Shown: positions 17,501 through 25,887, numbered from the stretch's first letter. The stretch is 64,000 nucleotides of DNA from Chryseobacterium culicis (GCF_900108365.1 NZ_FNWQ01000006.1:186001-250000); one strand, 5' to 3'. A program made the numbers and translations. The notes: generated by a model not told the origin, from the sequence alone.

Positions 17501-17990
17501 ATAACCACCAAACGGTTTCCATATATTTTGACTTGTACGTGATATACGGATCATCAAGGTCTACCCAATATCCGATTTTCTCTGTAAGATTATTCCATAC
17601 ATCGGTATAACGCATTACTGCTTCACGACACGCTTTGTTATAGTCTTCAATAGAGATTTTTTTGCCAATATCTTCTTTCGTGATTCCTAATTCTTTTTCC
17701 ACACCCAGTTCCACAGGAAGACCATGCGTATCCCAGCCTGCTTTACGGAAAACCTGCTTTCCGTTTTGTGTCTGGTAACGGCAGAAAATATCTTTCAATG
17801 CTCTTGCCATTACGTGGTGAATTCCGGGCATACCGTTTGCTGAAGGCGGACCTTCATAAAAAACAAACTCAGGATTTCCCTGACGAATCTCAACACTCTT
17901 ATTGAAGGTTTTATTTTGTTTCCAAAATTCCGCTACATTCTCTGCTACGTCAATAAGGTTGAGGTTTTTGTATTCTTTAAATTGGCTCAT
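14595..17990 (-). CDS. ileS: Isoleucyl-tRNA synthetase (long form)
   Basis: This 1131-residue class I synthetase charges tRNA-Ile and edits Val-tRNA-Ile. The HIGH-like signature is PPSANGMPGIHHVMAR, the editing (CP1) domain includes WTTTPWTLPSNTAL, and the KMSKS loop is NGQKMSKRLGNAVDP. The length and the extended C-terminal part resemble the long eukaryote-like IleRS type rather than the roughly 940-residue E. coli type; that type is often mupirocin-tolerant, but this is inference. A minus-strand TAAATTTG lies about 37 bases upstream of the ATG. Confidence 0.97.
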   Translation of the reverse strand: MSQFKEYKNLNLIDVAENVAEFWKQNKTFNKSVEIRQGNPEFVFYEGPPSANGMPGIHHVMARALKDIFCRYQTQNGKQVFRKAGWDTHGLPVELGVEKELGITKEDIGKKISIEDYNKACREAVMRYTDVWNNLTEKIGYWVDLDDPYITYKSKYMETVWWLLKQLYSKDLLYKGYTIQPYSPKAGTGLSSHELNQPGTYRDVSDTTVVAQFKVKKDSSALFNDVDGDVHILAWTTTPWTLPSNTALTVGRDIEYVVVKTFNQYTFEPVTVVLSSVLLPKVFGKKYAEGTDEDFANYTPETKVIPFRILKEFTGEKLVDTRYEQLVPWFTPNDNPENAFRVILGDFVTTEDGTGIVHTAPTFGADDARVAKMAQPEIPPMLVKDENDNLVPLVDLQGRFIKGDNVPEVFSGTYIKNEYYDEGTAPEKSWDVELAILLKTENKAFKVEKYVHSYPHCWRTDKPVLYYPLDSWFVKMTAVKDRLVNLNKEINWKPKATGEGRFANWLENVNDWNLSRSRYWGIPLPIWRTDDLKEEKIIGSVEELYNEIEKSIAAGLMAENPFKGFIIGNMSESNYELVDLHKNVVDKVVLVSESGKAMRRESDLIDVWFDSGSMPYAQLHYPFENKELIDNNKAFPADFIAEGVDQTRGWFYTLHAIGTAVFDSVAYKNVMSNGLVLDKNGQKMSKRLGNAVDPFETLAVYGPDATRWYMISNANPWENLKFDIEGIDEVRRKFFGTLYNTYSFFALYANVDGFNYSEKEVENRPEIDRWILSELNLLIKEVKAFYEDYEPTRVARAISNFVNDNLSNWYVRLCRRRFWKGDYSDDKISAYQTLYTCLETVAKLSAPIAPFFMDQLYQDLNKVTGKENCESVHLTDFPVADESLIDQDLVEKTHLAQNITSMVFSLRKKENVKVRQPLQKVLVPVLDAKAEEQILAVADLIKQEVNVKELQLINAEEASHLIVKQIKPNFKALGPKLGKDMKVVGAGIGNLAAEQISTLEKEGKLDVQGYEITLDDVEISTKDIPGWTVTSDGKTTVALDLTLTDELKSEGIAREFINRIQNLRKDKDFELTDRISITLEESSPFLNDIKKNEEYISSEVLSNKIEIVSSLSNFNEIEIDEVNFKINVEKN

Positions 17991-18026
17991 TGTAAATATC
18001 TCAATATCGTTGATTAATTAAGTCTG

Positions 18027-18034
18027 CAAATTTA
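18027..18034 (-). promoter_or_regulatory. Predicted -7 element for ileS
   Basis: The minus strand reads TAAATTTG. The flanking sequence TAAATTTGCAGACTT is identical to that upstream of the MMPL gene at 59078-59085. Confidence 0.45.
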
Positions 18035-18194
18035 CTAAAATTTGTCGGTTTATAATATATGTTTTATTTAGGTAATTTCTATTAAAAAGTTCAATTTCAG
18101 AAATATAAATGGAGAAAGTGAGAAAAAGTGAATGGTGAATAGTCAATAAGTGAATTTTTCAGAGTGTTTTTTATATAAATTTTAATGCAATTTA

Positions 18195-18261
18195 TTCAAT
18201 AGGAGCGGGCTTTAGCCCGCTTAATAATAAAAACATATCCAATGGCTTTATCCAAAACCTA
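18195..18261. repeat. REP-like 'GGGCTTTAGCCC' element, copy B
   Basis: TTCAATAGGAGCGGGCTTTA with its palindrome GCGGGCTTTAGCCCGC (18206-18220), then a spacer and CAATGGCTTTATCCAAAACCTA. The same layout occurs at 52231-52296. Confidence 0.75.
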
Positions 18262-18263
18262 AT

Positions 18264-18353
18264 AGTCACGCAAAGCTCACAAAGAACTTATGAATGCGTT
18301 AAAATTGTTCGCAAAGGCATTTCACTCAGCAAAGGAAATCTGTGGTTAAGAAA
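18264..18353. repeat. Intergenic CGCAAAG / AATCTGTGGTT repeat, copy 3
   Basis: A tract with CACGCAAAGCTCACAAAG, TTCGCAAAGGCA and AAATCTGTGGTTAAGAAA directly follows the REP-like element, as similar tracts do in copies A and C. Confidence 0.55.
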
Positions 18354-18435
18354 ACAAAGGTGATTCAATATCCTAACAAGCGCTCATTGGCCGGAATTTT
18401 GTACCTTTAAATAGACGTATAAACCCAAATGCTGT

Positions 18436-20124
18436 ATGAAAATCTTTTATTACCTGATGCTTTTTGTTTGTTTGATCAACACGGGCATTGTAGAAGCTCA
18501 AAATAATTATCCCCAGAATTATTTCAGAAATCCTCTCAATATTCCCATGCAGCTGGCAGCCAATTTTGGAGCTGTCCGGACGAATCACTTTCATATGGGA
18601 TTGGATCTGAGAACCAATAGCCAGGAGAATTTACCGGTTCTTGCAGCAGCAGACGGCTATGTAAGCAGGATAAAAGTGGAACGATACGGATTTGGAAATG
18701 CATTGTACATCACGCATCCCAATGGTTACACTACCGTATATGCCCACCTGAACAAATATTTTAATCAACTGGATGAATATGTAAAGGAAAAACAATATAA
18801 AGACGAAAAATGGGAACAGGACATTACTTTTCAACCCGGACAGTTTCCTGTACAGAAAGGACAGCAGATTGCTTTGAGTGGAAATACTGGAGGGTCCGCA
18901 GGTCCACACCTTCATTTCGAAATAAGAGATACTAAAACAGAAGAATGTCTTAACCCGTTACTTTTTGGTTTTGCCATTCCTGATAATATAGCGCCCATTA
19001 TCAGCGGTCTCTACTGGTATGATAGACGTTTCAGTACCTATGAACCTGGTGCCAACGGAATTGCAGTAAAAAAAGCCGGAAACGTTTATACTTCTAACCT
19101 CGTTCAGGTGAATTCTCAGGAGATAAGTTTTGCCATTAAAGCCGTTGATAAAGCCAATCAAGGGTTTAATCTTGGAATTTATAATGCAGAATTATTGATG
19201 GATGGCAAGCTGATTTATAATTTTGAAATTGATAAAATCCACTATGACGACACCCGATATATCAACGGCTGTATAGATTATACCAAATTCATCAGAGATA
19301 AAATGGGAATTCAGCACTTAGCAGATTTACCGGGAATGAAACTTCAGAATTACAGTACCCCAAACCTCACAGGGATTATCAGGCTTCAGGATGAAAATAT
19401 TCATACCATTGAAATTGTCCTGAAAGATGTAAAAGGAAATACAAGCCGTTTAACAACAAAGCTTCAGTTAAACAAAACCTCGGACAAAATATCTTCTGCA
19501 GCAAAAACAATAATGCCTAACGAAGCGAAAACCATTACCACAGAAAATGCGGAAATTAATTTCAGCAAAAATGCAGTTTATGATGCTCTCAACTTCAATG
19601 CCTTTGAAAAACCTGATGCTGACCCGGATGCTGTTTCAAATACCATTGTTTTACATAGCCCATATATTCCCGTTCAGGATGAATATACTTTAAAGATAAA
19701 ACCCAATCGAAAATTATCCAATGCTGAAAAAGATAAAGCTGTTATTGTCCTTGATTATGGCAGTGACAATGATGTTGTCAAGGTAAGGTGGAACGCTGAC
19801 CGGGCAGAAGCGAAATTCAATAGGCTGGGGAAAGCAAAGTTGTTGATAGATAATAGCCTGCCGTCTGTTTCACCGGGCTGGGCAGAAGGAGCAATGGTGA
19901 CTAACAGTTCTTTAGTCTTAAAAGGAAGCACAACAATTGGAGATATTGTTTCATTCCGGGCTGAGCTGGATAGCAAATGGCTTAGATTTGCCCGTGTGAA
20001 AAATAATTTTGTCTATCTTTTTGATGAAAAATGCCCGAAAGGATCAGGTTCTCATACCTTGAAAGTAACCACAGTCAATACAGCAGGGAATACCAACACG
20101 CAAACTTTTACATTCCGGAGATAA
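18436..20124 (+). CDS. M23-family (LytM) peptidoglycan metallopeptidase
   Basis: This 562-residue exported protein has a signal peptide ending near GIVEAQ. The LytM domain at about residues 45-180 has both zinc motifs, NHFHMGLDLR and PHLHFEI, plus the SGNTGGSAGPH loop, so it should be an active zinc endopeptidase cutting peptidoglycan peptides. The remaining 370 residues are beta-rich with no motif I recognise and probably form a periplasmic accessory domain. It is not obviously part of the pigment cluster although it precedes it. Confidence 0.9.
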   Translation: MKIFYYLMLFVCLINTGIVEAQNNYPQNYFRNPLNIPMQLAANFGAVRTNHFHMGLDLRTNSQENLPVLAAADGYVSRIKVERYGFGNALYITHPNGYTTVYAHLNKYFNQLDEYVKEKQYKDEKWEQDITFQPGQFPVQKGQQIALSGNTGGSAGPHLHFEIRDTKTEECLNPLLFGFAIPDNIAPIISGLYWYDRRFSTYEPGANGIAVKKAGNVYTSNLVQVNSQEISFAIKAVDKANQGFNLGIYNAELLMDGKLIYNFEIDKIHYDDTRYINGCIDYTKFIRDKMGIQHLADLPGMKLQNYSTPNLTGIIRLQDENIHTIEIVLKDVKGNTSRLTTKLQLNKTSDKISSAAKTIMPNEAKTITTENAEINFSKNAVYDALNFNAFEKPDADPDAVSNTIVLHSPYIPVQDEYTLKIKPNRKLSNAEKDKAVIVLDYGSDNDVVKVRWNADRAEAKFNRLGKAKLLIDNSLPSVSPGWAEGAMVTNSSLVLKGSTTIGDIVSFRAELDSKWLRFARVKNNFVYLFDEKCPKGSGSHTLKVTTVNTAGNTNTQTFTFRR

Positions 20125-20171
20125 ATAATCTTTAATGTCTCAATCTTTTTAATCTTTTAATTTTAATTAGA

Positions 20172-20179
20172 TAAATTTG
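20172..20179 (+). promoter_or_regulatory. Predicted -7 element overlapping the annotated-type start of the ligase
   Basis: TAAATTTG is an exact TAnnTTTG match. It includes the TTG at 20177, so transcription would start downstream of that codon and the real start would be the in-frame TTG at 20201. Confidence 0.4.
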
Positions 20180-20200
20180 CCTTTTAAAAAAATAAAATCA

Positions 20201-21493
20201 TTGGAATTTCATCCGTTAATCGAGAAAGCAGGGATTCAGGAAATCAAAACATTTCAGGAAGAAAAACTTCATGAGCTTTTGAGCTATCTTGATAGTCATT
20301 CGCCTTTTTATCAGAAATTGTTCAAAGAAAATAATACCAATATTGCTGATATTCGTACGTTGGAAGATCTTCAAAAGATTCCTACCACCACAAAGAATGA
20401 TCTTCAGCAGTACAATCATGATTTTTTCTGCATCCCGCCGGATAAAATTGTTGATTACAGCACCACTTCCGGAACATTGGGAGACCCGGTGACCTTTGGA
20501 TTGTCCGATAGTGATCTTGAAAGACTTGCTTATAACGAAGCCATATCATTTGCCTGTGCAGGGATTCAGAAAGGAGACGTTGTTCAGATGATAACTACCA
20601 TAGACAAACGTTTTATGGCAGGTCTTGCTTATTTTTTAGGCTTAAGAAAAATGGGGGCAAGCGTGGTGAGAATGGGACCGGGAATTCCTGAACTGCAATG
20701 GGATTCTATTTTCAGATACAAACCCAAATATCTGATTACTGTGCCGTCTTTTCTGCTTAAAATGATTGATTATGCCGAAAAACACGGATTGGATTATAAA
20801 AATTCAAGCGTTTATGGCGCAGTGTGTATCGGGGAAAGCATCAAAAATCAGGATTTTACAGATAATATTCTTTCCCAGAAAATCAAGGAAAAGTGGGATA
20901 TAAAACTCTTTTCAACGTATGCTTCTACCGAAATGAGTACCGCTTTTACAGAATGTGAGTTCCAAATTGGAGGCCATCATCACCCGGAACTTATCATTAC
21001 AGAAATTTTAGATGATGAAGGAAATCCGGTAAAAGAAGGCGAAAGCGGTGAACTGACTATTACGACCTTGGGAGTAGAAGCTATTCCTTTGTTGAGGTTT
21101 AAAACAGGAGACCTTGTAAAAGCCCATTATGAAGCATGCCAATGCGGAAGAAATACGATGCGGTTAGGACCTGTAGTAGGAAGAAAACAGCAAATGATCA
21201 AATATAAGGGCACAACATTATATCCTCCTGCCATGAATGATATTTTGAATGATTTTAACAACATTTTATGTTATCAAATCGTTATTCAGGCTAATGAAAT
21301 CGGTCTGGACGAAATTATCATTAAACTAAGTACTGAAGCAGAACGCGAAGGGTTTGTCAATGAAGTAAGAGACCACTTCCGTGCAAAATTGAGAGTAAGT
21401 CCCAAAATCGAAATAGTTGACTTTGATATTCTGTCCAAAACCGTTTTTAATCCAAACAGCAGAAAACCCATTACATTTATTGATTTGAGATAA
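20201..21493 (+). CDS. Phenylacetate-CoA ligase-like adenylate-forming enzyme (flexirubin aryl-starter activation)
   Basis: This ANL-superfamily ligase (about 430 residues) has the ATP-binding loop STTSGTLGDPV, the STYASTEMSTAF motif, the LLRFKTGDLV motif and a C-terminal lid. PaaK-type enzymes activate aryl acids with CoA; here the likely substrate is 4-coumarate made by the tyrosine ammonia-lyase, passed to CoA or ACP. The frame opens at a TTG at 20177, but that codon lies inside a promoter -7 motif. The TTG at 20201 (MEFHPLIEKAG when initiated) is preferred. No ATG is available near the N-terminus. Confidence 0.82.
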   Translation: MEFHPLIEKAGIQEIKTFQEEKLHELLSYLDSHSPFYQKLFKENNTNIADIRTLEDLQKIPTTTKNDLQQYNHDFFCIPPDKIVDYSTTSGTLGDPVTFGLSDSDLERLAYNEAISFACAGIQKGDVVQMITTIDKRFMAGLAYFLGLRKMGASVVRMGPGIPELQWDSIFRYKPKYLITVPSFLLKMIDYAEKHGLDYKNSSVYGAVCIGESIKNQDFTDNILSQKIKEKWDIKLFSTYASTEMSTAFTECEFQIGGHHHPELIITEILDDEGNPVKEGESGELTITTLGVEAIPLLRFKTGDLVKAHYEACQCGRNTMRLGPVVGRKQQMIKYKGTTLYPPAMNDILNDFNNILCYQIVIQANEIGLDEIIIKLSTEAEREGFVNEVRDHFRAKLRVSPKIEIVDFDILSKTVFNPNSRKPITFIDLR

Positions 21494-21532
21494 AATTAAA
21501 TCTGAAGCAAGAAGGATGGCCGCCTTTTTATA

Positions 21533-21540
21533 TATCTTTG
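21533..21540 (+). promoter_or_regulatory. Predicted -7 element for the secreted protein gene
   Basis: TATCTTTG matches TAnnTTTG and lies 21 bases before the ATG at 21562. No -33 TTG was found. Confidence 0.4.
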
Positions 21541-21561
21541 GTGACTTAAATATAAATATAC

Positions 21562-22170
21562 ATGATGAAAAAATTATTATTGTTGCTTTCTATATCTATT
21601 GCAACTACAACTTTTGCCCAAAATAAAATTAATTTTGAGCAAGGAAATTTTGACTTTTTAAAAGATCAAACTGAGGTAAATGTTCGGCTGGTTTTTGATA
21701 ATGCAGTTTATCAGGAGAAAAATTTTACAGAAGCTCAGTATCTTGAAAATAGAAAAACAGATATTACAGCTAAAAAAAACGAAGCTGTTTGGAAGAACTG
21801 GATTTATCAGTGGGGAAGATTTAAAAGCTCTGAATATTTAGATTATTTCCTTAAAGGAATCAATGGGAAATCAAAAAAAGTAACTTTTAAAAAAGATGCA
21901 CAGACAAAATATACTTTAATTGTTGATGCTAAATGGATCTATGCAGGCTGGTATGGTGGAATGATTGGCTCTCAGGAAGGGAAGCTGACTGCAGATCTTA
22001 AGTTTGTAGAAACTGATAACCCTGCGAAAATCGTAATGAAACTGCAGGCAGATAAAATAGGAGGTAAACAAATGAATAAACAGTTTGCATGGGAATACGG
22101 CAGAATAGCTGCGGCTTACGAAGTTACAGGTAAAAAATTAGGAAGTGAAATAAAAAAATCTTTAAAATAA
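21562..22170 (+). CDS. Secreted protein of unknown function
   Basis: This 202-residue protein has a clear signal peptide (LLLLSISIATTTFAQ, cleavage near residue 20). The mature part is rich in Lys and aromatic residues (NWIYQWGRFKSSEYLDYF, IYAGWYGGMIGSQEGKL). I do not recognise the family; related proteins are common in flavobacteria. It has its own predicted promoter and a strong terminator, so it is probably a single-gene unit lying inside the pigment region by position only. Confidence 0.7.
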   Translation: MMKKLLLLLSISIATTTFAQNKINFEQGNFDFLKDQTEVNVRLVFDNAVYQEKNFTEAQYLENRKTDITAKKNEAVWKNWIYQWGRFKSSEYLDYFLKGINGKSKKVTFKKDAQTKYTLIVDAKWIYAGWYGGMIGSQEGKLTADLKFVETDNPAKIVMKLQADKIGGKQMNKQFAWEYGRIAAAYEVTGKKLGSEIKKSLK

Positions 22171-22171
22171 C

Positions 22172-22203
22172 AAAAACGGTCTGAATTTTCAGACCGTTTT
22201 TTT
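22172..22203. terminator. Bidirectional terminator
   Basis: AAAACGGTCTGA (22173-22184) pairs with TCAGACCGTTTT (22189-22200), with A and T runs on both sides. It serves the secreted protein and the convergent flavoprotein gene. Confidence 0.88.
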
Positions 22204-23458
22204 ATGCTTGGTTTTGCTGTTCCTGTTTTTCTAACTTGATCAGGTTGGCAAGATTTTTAACCACCGTATCATGCTTTTTCACAAAAGGATTGTCTTTATT
22301 CCAGACATAGCCTGCTAAAACCGCACAGATCTTTTTCTTTACATCCGGGTTTTCCGGTTGGTGGAAGAACAGTTCCTGAAGATTTCCGGTATACCATTCT
22401 TTTACATAGGTCGTGAAAACATCTACTCCATACAAGATATAATCAGAATATTCGGTCTGCCAGTCGATTTTTTCACCGTTTAATTGTCTTAAAGCCAGTT
22501 TTGCGGCCAGCATTCCGGATTCTGTGGCAAAAGCCATACCCGAAGAAAATACAGGATCAAGGAATTCTGAGGCATTCCCCGTTAAAGCAAATCCGTCCCC
22601 GAATAAACTTTTCACCGAACATGAATAGTCTTTCAGATGCTTAGGTTCGAAAAGGAAATCCACCTCCCCAAAGCGTTTTACATAATAATCTGAAAGAGAA
22701 ATTGCCTTTCTCAAAGCTTCGGCAGCATCTCCGTTTTCAGATAATTTGTCAATATATTCAGTAGGGCCTACAATTCCTACACTGGTATTTCCGTTGGAAA
22801 AAGGAATTACCCAAAGCCATACCTCTGTTTCAATAATGTCAAAAGAAATCAAAGTTCCTTCTTCCCCTGGTTCCCTGTTCATATCATGAACGTGAGAGAA
22901 GATCGCAGAGTGAGGAGCTAATTTTGAAGGTTTTTCAAGATCAAGAAGGCGCGGAAGCACTCTTCCGTAACCGCTTGAATCAATAACAAACTTCGCATGG
23001 ATCTCTTTCGTTTCCCCATCCTTATTTCTTACCGTAGTCACAGAATTGGTTCCATCAAACCTGATGTCAATCACTTCGGTTTCAAATTCAAGATCAATTC
23101 CCTTATTCATAACTTCCTGAGCAAGCGTATGATCAAAATCAGCTCTCGGAACCTGCCAGGTCCAGTCCCAGCCTTCTCCGAATTTATTGCTGAAATCAAA
23201 AATGCAGACTTCGTCACCGCGAAGGAAACGTGCTCCCAGCTTCTTTTCAAAGCCCATTTTATCTAATGCGGGGAAAAGTCCGGCTTCCTCAAAGTGGTCC
23301 ATGACCCTTGGAATTAAGCTTTCTCCGACAACCAGTCTTGGAAACTTTGTCTTTTCGACTACTTTTACGCTGACGTTATTGTTCTTCAGGTACGAAGAAG
23401 ACACGCATCCGGAGGGTCCGGCTCCGATTACAAGAACGTCAACAGATTCTTTGCTCAT
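22202..23458 (-). CDS. Halogenase-like FAD-dependent oxidoreductase of the flexirubin cluster
   Basis: This 418-residue flavoprotein has the FAD motif VIGAGPSGCV (residues 9-18) and GESLIP at 45-50. It also carries WLWVIP at residues 214-219, which fits the WxWxIP signature of flavin-dependent halogenases and separates them from monooxygenases. A Lys at residue 73 in KLGARF is placed like the catalytic Lys of phenol-type halogenases. Some flexirubins are ring-chlorinated, so chlorination of the aryl head is plausible; hydroxylation or reduction cannot be excluded. It is a single gene divergent from the TAL operon. Confidence 0.8.
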   Translation of the reverse strand: MSKESVDVLVIGAGPSGCVSSSYLKNNNVSVKVVEKTKFPRLVVGESLIPRVMDHFEEAGLFPALDKMGFEKKLGARFLRGDEVCIFDFSNKFGEGWDWTWQVPRADFDHTLAQEVMNKGIDLEFETEVIDIRFDGTNSVTTVRNKDGETKEIHAKFVIDSSGYGRVLPRLLDLEKPSKLAPHSAIFSHVHDMNREPGEEGTLISFDIIETEVWLWVIPFSNGNTSVGIVGPTEYIDKLSENGDAAEALRKAISLSDYYVKRFGEVDFLFEPKHLKDYSCSVKSLFGDGFALTGNASEFLDPVFSSGMAFATESGMLAAKLALRQLNGEKIDWQTEYSDYILYGVDVFTTYVKEWYTGNLQELFFHQPENPDVKKKICAVLAGYVWNKDNPFVKKHDTVVKNLANLIKLEKQEQQNQA

Positions 23459-23487
23459 CTTTGATTTTTTATTTTAATAATAACTTT

Positions 23488-23506
23488 TATCTTTGCCGCA
23501 AAATTA
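23488..23506. promoter_or_regulatory. Divergent promoter region, halogenase-like gene / TAL operon
   Basis: Plus strand: TATCTTTG at 23488-23495, for the TAL operon. Minus strand: TAATTTTG at 23506-23499, for the halogenase-like gene, with a CAAA (TTTG on the minus strand) 22 bases further. The two -7 elements nearly overlap, which would make expression mutually exclusive or co-regulated. Confidence 0.4.
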
Positions 23507-23556
23507 GTGACAAATAATTAATATTTTACAAAATTATCAACTATTACTTTTAATTG

Positions 23557-25077
23557 ATGAAAATAAATAACTTTTTAGAACTGAAAGACTTTCAAAAAAT
23601 TATCATTGAGAATGAAAAAATAGAACTGGATGAATCACTTTTGTCAAGAGTGGATAAAAGTTTTCAGTTTTTAAAAGAGTTTTCAAAAAATAAAGTAATA
23701 TATGGTGTGAACACCGGTTTTGGGCCCATGGCTCAGTTCAAAATCAGTGACGAAGATACCCACCAGCTTCAATATAACCTTATCAGAAGCCATTCTTCAG
23801 GAATCGGAAATCCTTTACCGGCAGAAGAGGTTAAAGCATGTATGCTGGCAAGACTGAATACCCTGTCACTAGGAAATTCAGGAGTGCACCAATCTGTTGT
23901 TTATCTTCTTCAGGAGCTGATCAACAGAGATATTATTCCATTGATCTTTGAACATGGAGGAGTGGGAGCAAGCGGAGATCTTGTTCAGCTGGCCCACCTG
24001 GCTTTGGTACTGATTGGAAAAGGAGAGGTATTTTATAAAGGAGAAAGAAAATCTACCAAAGAAGTTTTCGAAACAGAAGGATTAGAACCGATCAAAGTAG
24101 AGATCCGCGAAGGTCTTGCGCTGATGAACGGAACTTCAGTGATGTCCGGAATTGGTATTGTGAATGCGTACAAAGCGAATCAGCTTACAGATATCTCCCT
24201 CAGACTTTCTTGTGCTATCAATGAGATCGTACAGGCTTACGATGATCATTTGTCAGAAGCGCTGAACGGAACGAAAAAGCATTATGGGCAGCAGAAAGTG
24301 GCAGAAAGAATGCGCGCTCATCTGGCAGACAGTAAACTGATCAGAAAAAGAGAAGATCACCTGTATACCCATTTCGAAGAGCAGGAAAAAGTATTCAAGG
24401 AAAAAGTTCAGGAATATTATTCATTAAGATGTGTTCCCCAGATTTTGGGTCCGGTATTGGATACTCTTGAATATACAGAGAAGGTTCTTGAAAATGAGAT
24501 TAATTCAGCGAATGATAATCCAATTATCAATGTTGAAGATCAGCATGTTTATCATGGAGGAAATTTCCATGGCGATTATATTTCCCTGGAAATGGACAAG
24601 CTTAAAATTGTGGTAACGAAACTGACGATGCTTGCAGAAAGACAGCTCAACTACCTTCTGAATGCCAAAATTAATGAAATTTTGCCTCCTTTTGTGAATC
24701 TGGGCAAACTGGGTTTCAATTTCGGGATGCAGGGGGTGCAGTTTACGGCAACTTCTACTACGGCAGAAAGCCAGATGCTGTCAAATCCTATGTATGTTCA
24801 CAGTATCCCGAATAATAATGATAACCAGGATATCGTTAGTATGGGAACCAATGCTGCGGTGATCTGCAGAAAAGTAATTGAAAATGCGTTTGAAGTATTG
24901 GCCATTGAAGCCATTACAATTATTCAGGCTGTAGAATATCTTGAATTTCAGGATAGAGTTTCATCCTCTACAAAAGAACTGTATGATGCTGTAAGGAGAA
25001 TTATTCCTGCTTTTTCAGACGATATGGTCATGTATCCGTATCTGGAAGAAGTAAAGAATTACCTGAAAGGAATGTAA
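23557..25077 (+). CDS. Tyrosine ammonia-lyase (MIO-dependent aromatic amino acid lyase)
   Basis: This 506-residue HAL/PAL/TAL family enzyme is very similar, from memory, to the well-known Flavobacterium johnsoniae TAL. It should deaminate L-tyrosine to 4-coumarate, the aryl starter of flexirubin. The MIO cofactor forms from Ala138-Ser139-Gly140 in GGVGASGDLVQL. The catalytic Tyr-loop region VIYGVNTGFGPMAQ, the SANDNPII and the NNNDNQDIVSMG segments are present. The frame has a TTG directly before the ATG at 23557; the ATG is chosen. It leads the plus-strand pigment operon. Confidence 0.94.
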   Translation: MKINNFLELKDFQKIIIENEKIELDESLLSRVDKSFQFLKEFSKNKVIYGVNTGFGPMAQFKISDEDTHQLQYNLIRSHSSGIGNPLPAEEVKACMLARLNTLSLGNSGVHQSVVYLLQELINRDIIPLIFEHGGVGASGDLVQLAHLALVLIGKGEVFYKGERKSTKEVFETEGLEPIKVEIREGLALMNGTSVMSGIGIVNAYKANQLTDISLRLSCAINEIVQAYDDHLSEALNGTKKHYGQQKVAERMRAHLADSKLIRKREDHLYTHFEEQEKVFKEKVQEYYSLRCVPQILGPVLDTLEYTEKVLENEINSANDNPIINVEDQHVYHGGNFHGDYISLEMDKLKIVVTKLTMLAERQLNYLLNAKINEILPPFVNLGKLGFNFGMQGVQFTATSTTAESQMLSNPMYVHSIPNNNDNQDIVSMGTNAAVICRKVIENAFEVLAIEAITIIQAVEYLEFQDRVSSSTKELYDAVRRIIPAFSDDMVMYPYLEEVKNYLKGM

Positions 25078-25154
25078 CTATTGGCTGCTCTGAATTGTCT
25101 TAATAAAGACCCGCAAATCAACTTAAAAACTAAAAACGATATAAACACTAACGC

Positions 25155-25886
25155 ATGAAATGTGCAATTGTAACAGGAGGCTCCAGAGGAATCGGGAGAG
25201 CAATCTGTATAAAACTGGCTGAAGAGAAAAACTATCACCTTCTGATCAACTACGCTTCAAACGAAACGGCAGCCAAAGAAACATTGGCTAAAGTGGAAGA
25301 ACTTGGAGCTACGGGAGAAATTCTTAAATTTGATGTAGGAAATACCGAAGAAACACAGACCATTTTAACGGAATGGCAGGAGAAAAATCCTGATGCTGTG
25401 GTAGAAGTGATCGTCAATAATGCCGGTATCACAAGAGATGGTCTTTTTATGTGGATGCAGAAAGAAGACTGGAACACCGTGATCAATACAAGTCTGGACG
25501 GATTTTTCAATGTAACCAATTTCTTTATCCAAAAACTGCTTCGTAACAAGTACGGACGAATTATCAACATGGTTTCTGTATCCGGAGTAAAAGGAACTGC
25601 AGGCCAGACTAATTATTCTGCTGCAAAAGGAGCCTTGGTAGGCGCCACAAAAGCCCTTGCCCAGGAAGTTGCCAAAAGAAACGTTACCGTAAATGCTGTA
25701 GCTCCCGGCTTTATCAAAACAGACATGACCCAGGATTTTAATGAGGAAGAACTGAAAGCAATGATTCCAGCCAACAGATTCGGAGAAGCAGAGGAAGTGG
25801 CAGACCTTGTGGCATTTTTAGCATCTAGAAAATCTTCTTACATTACAGGAGAAGTGATTAATATTAACGGAGGAATTTATTCATAA
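25155..25886 (+). CDS. 3-oxoacyl-ACP reductase (FabG-like SDR) for polyene synthesis
   Basis: This 243-residue classical short-chain dehydrogenase has the nucleotide motif TGGSRGIGRA, NNAGIT, and the catalytic Ser and YSAAKGA (Tyr-x-x-x-Lys), with the PGFIKTDMT loop. It should reduce ACP-bound beta-ketoacyl intermediates with NADPH during polyene elongation. It ends one base before the ketosynthase start, so coupling is tight. It is the only ketoreductase in the window, so it probably serves all elongation rounds. Confidence 0.9.
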   Translation: MKCAIVTGGSRGIGRAICIKLAEEKNYHLLINYASNETAAKETLAKVEELGATGEILKFDVGNTEETQTILTEWQEKNPDAVVEVIVNNAGITRDGLFMWMQKEDWNTVINTSLDGFFNVTNFFIQKLLRNKYGRIINMVSVSGVKGTAGQTNYSAAKGALVGATKALAQEVAKRNVTVNAVAPGFIKTDMTQDFNEEELKAMIPANRFGEAEEVADLVAFLASRKSSYITGEVININGGIYS

Positions 25887-25887
25887 C

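Larger units (their letters stand above)
18001..18435. other. Gene-free interval with a promoter element and decayed repeats
   Basis: No credible ORF was found. It holds the ileS -7 element (18027-18034), a GGGCTTTAGCCC repeat (18195-18261) and a CGCAAAG/AATCTGTGGTTAAG repeat tract (18264-18353). The region directly before the M23 gene has no confident promoter match. Confidence 0.6.
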
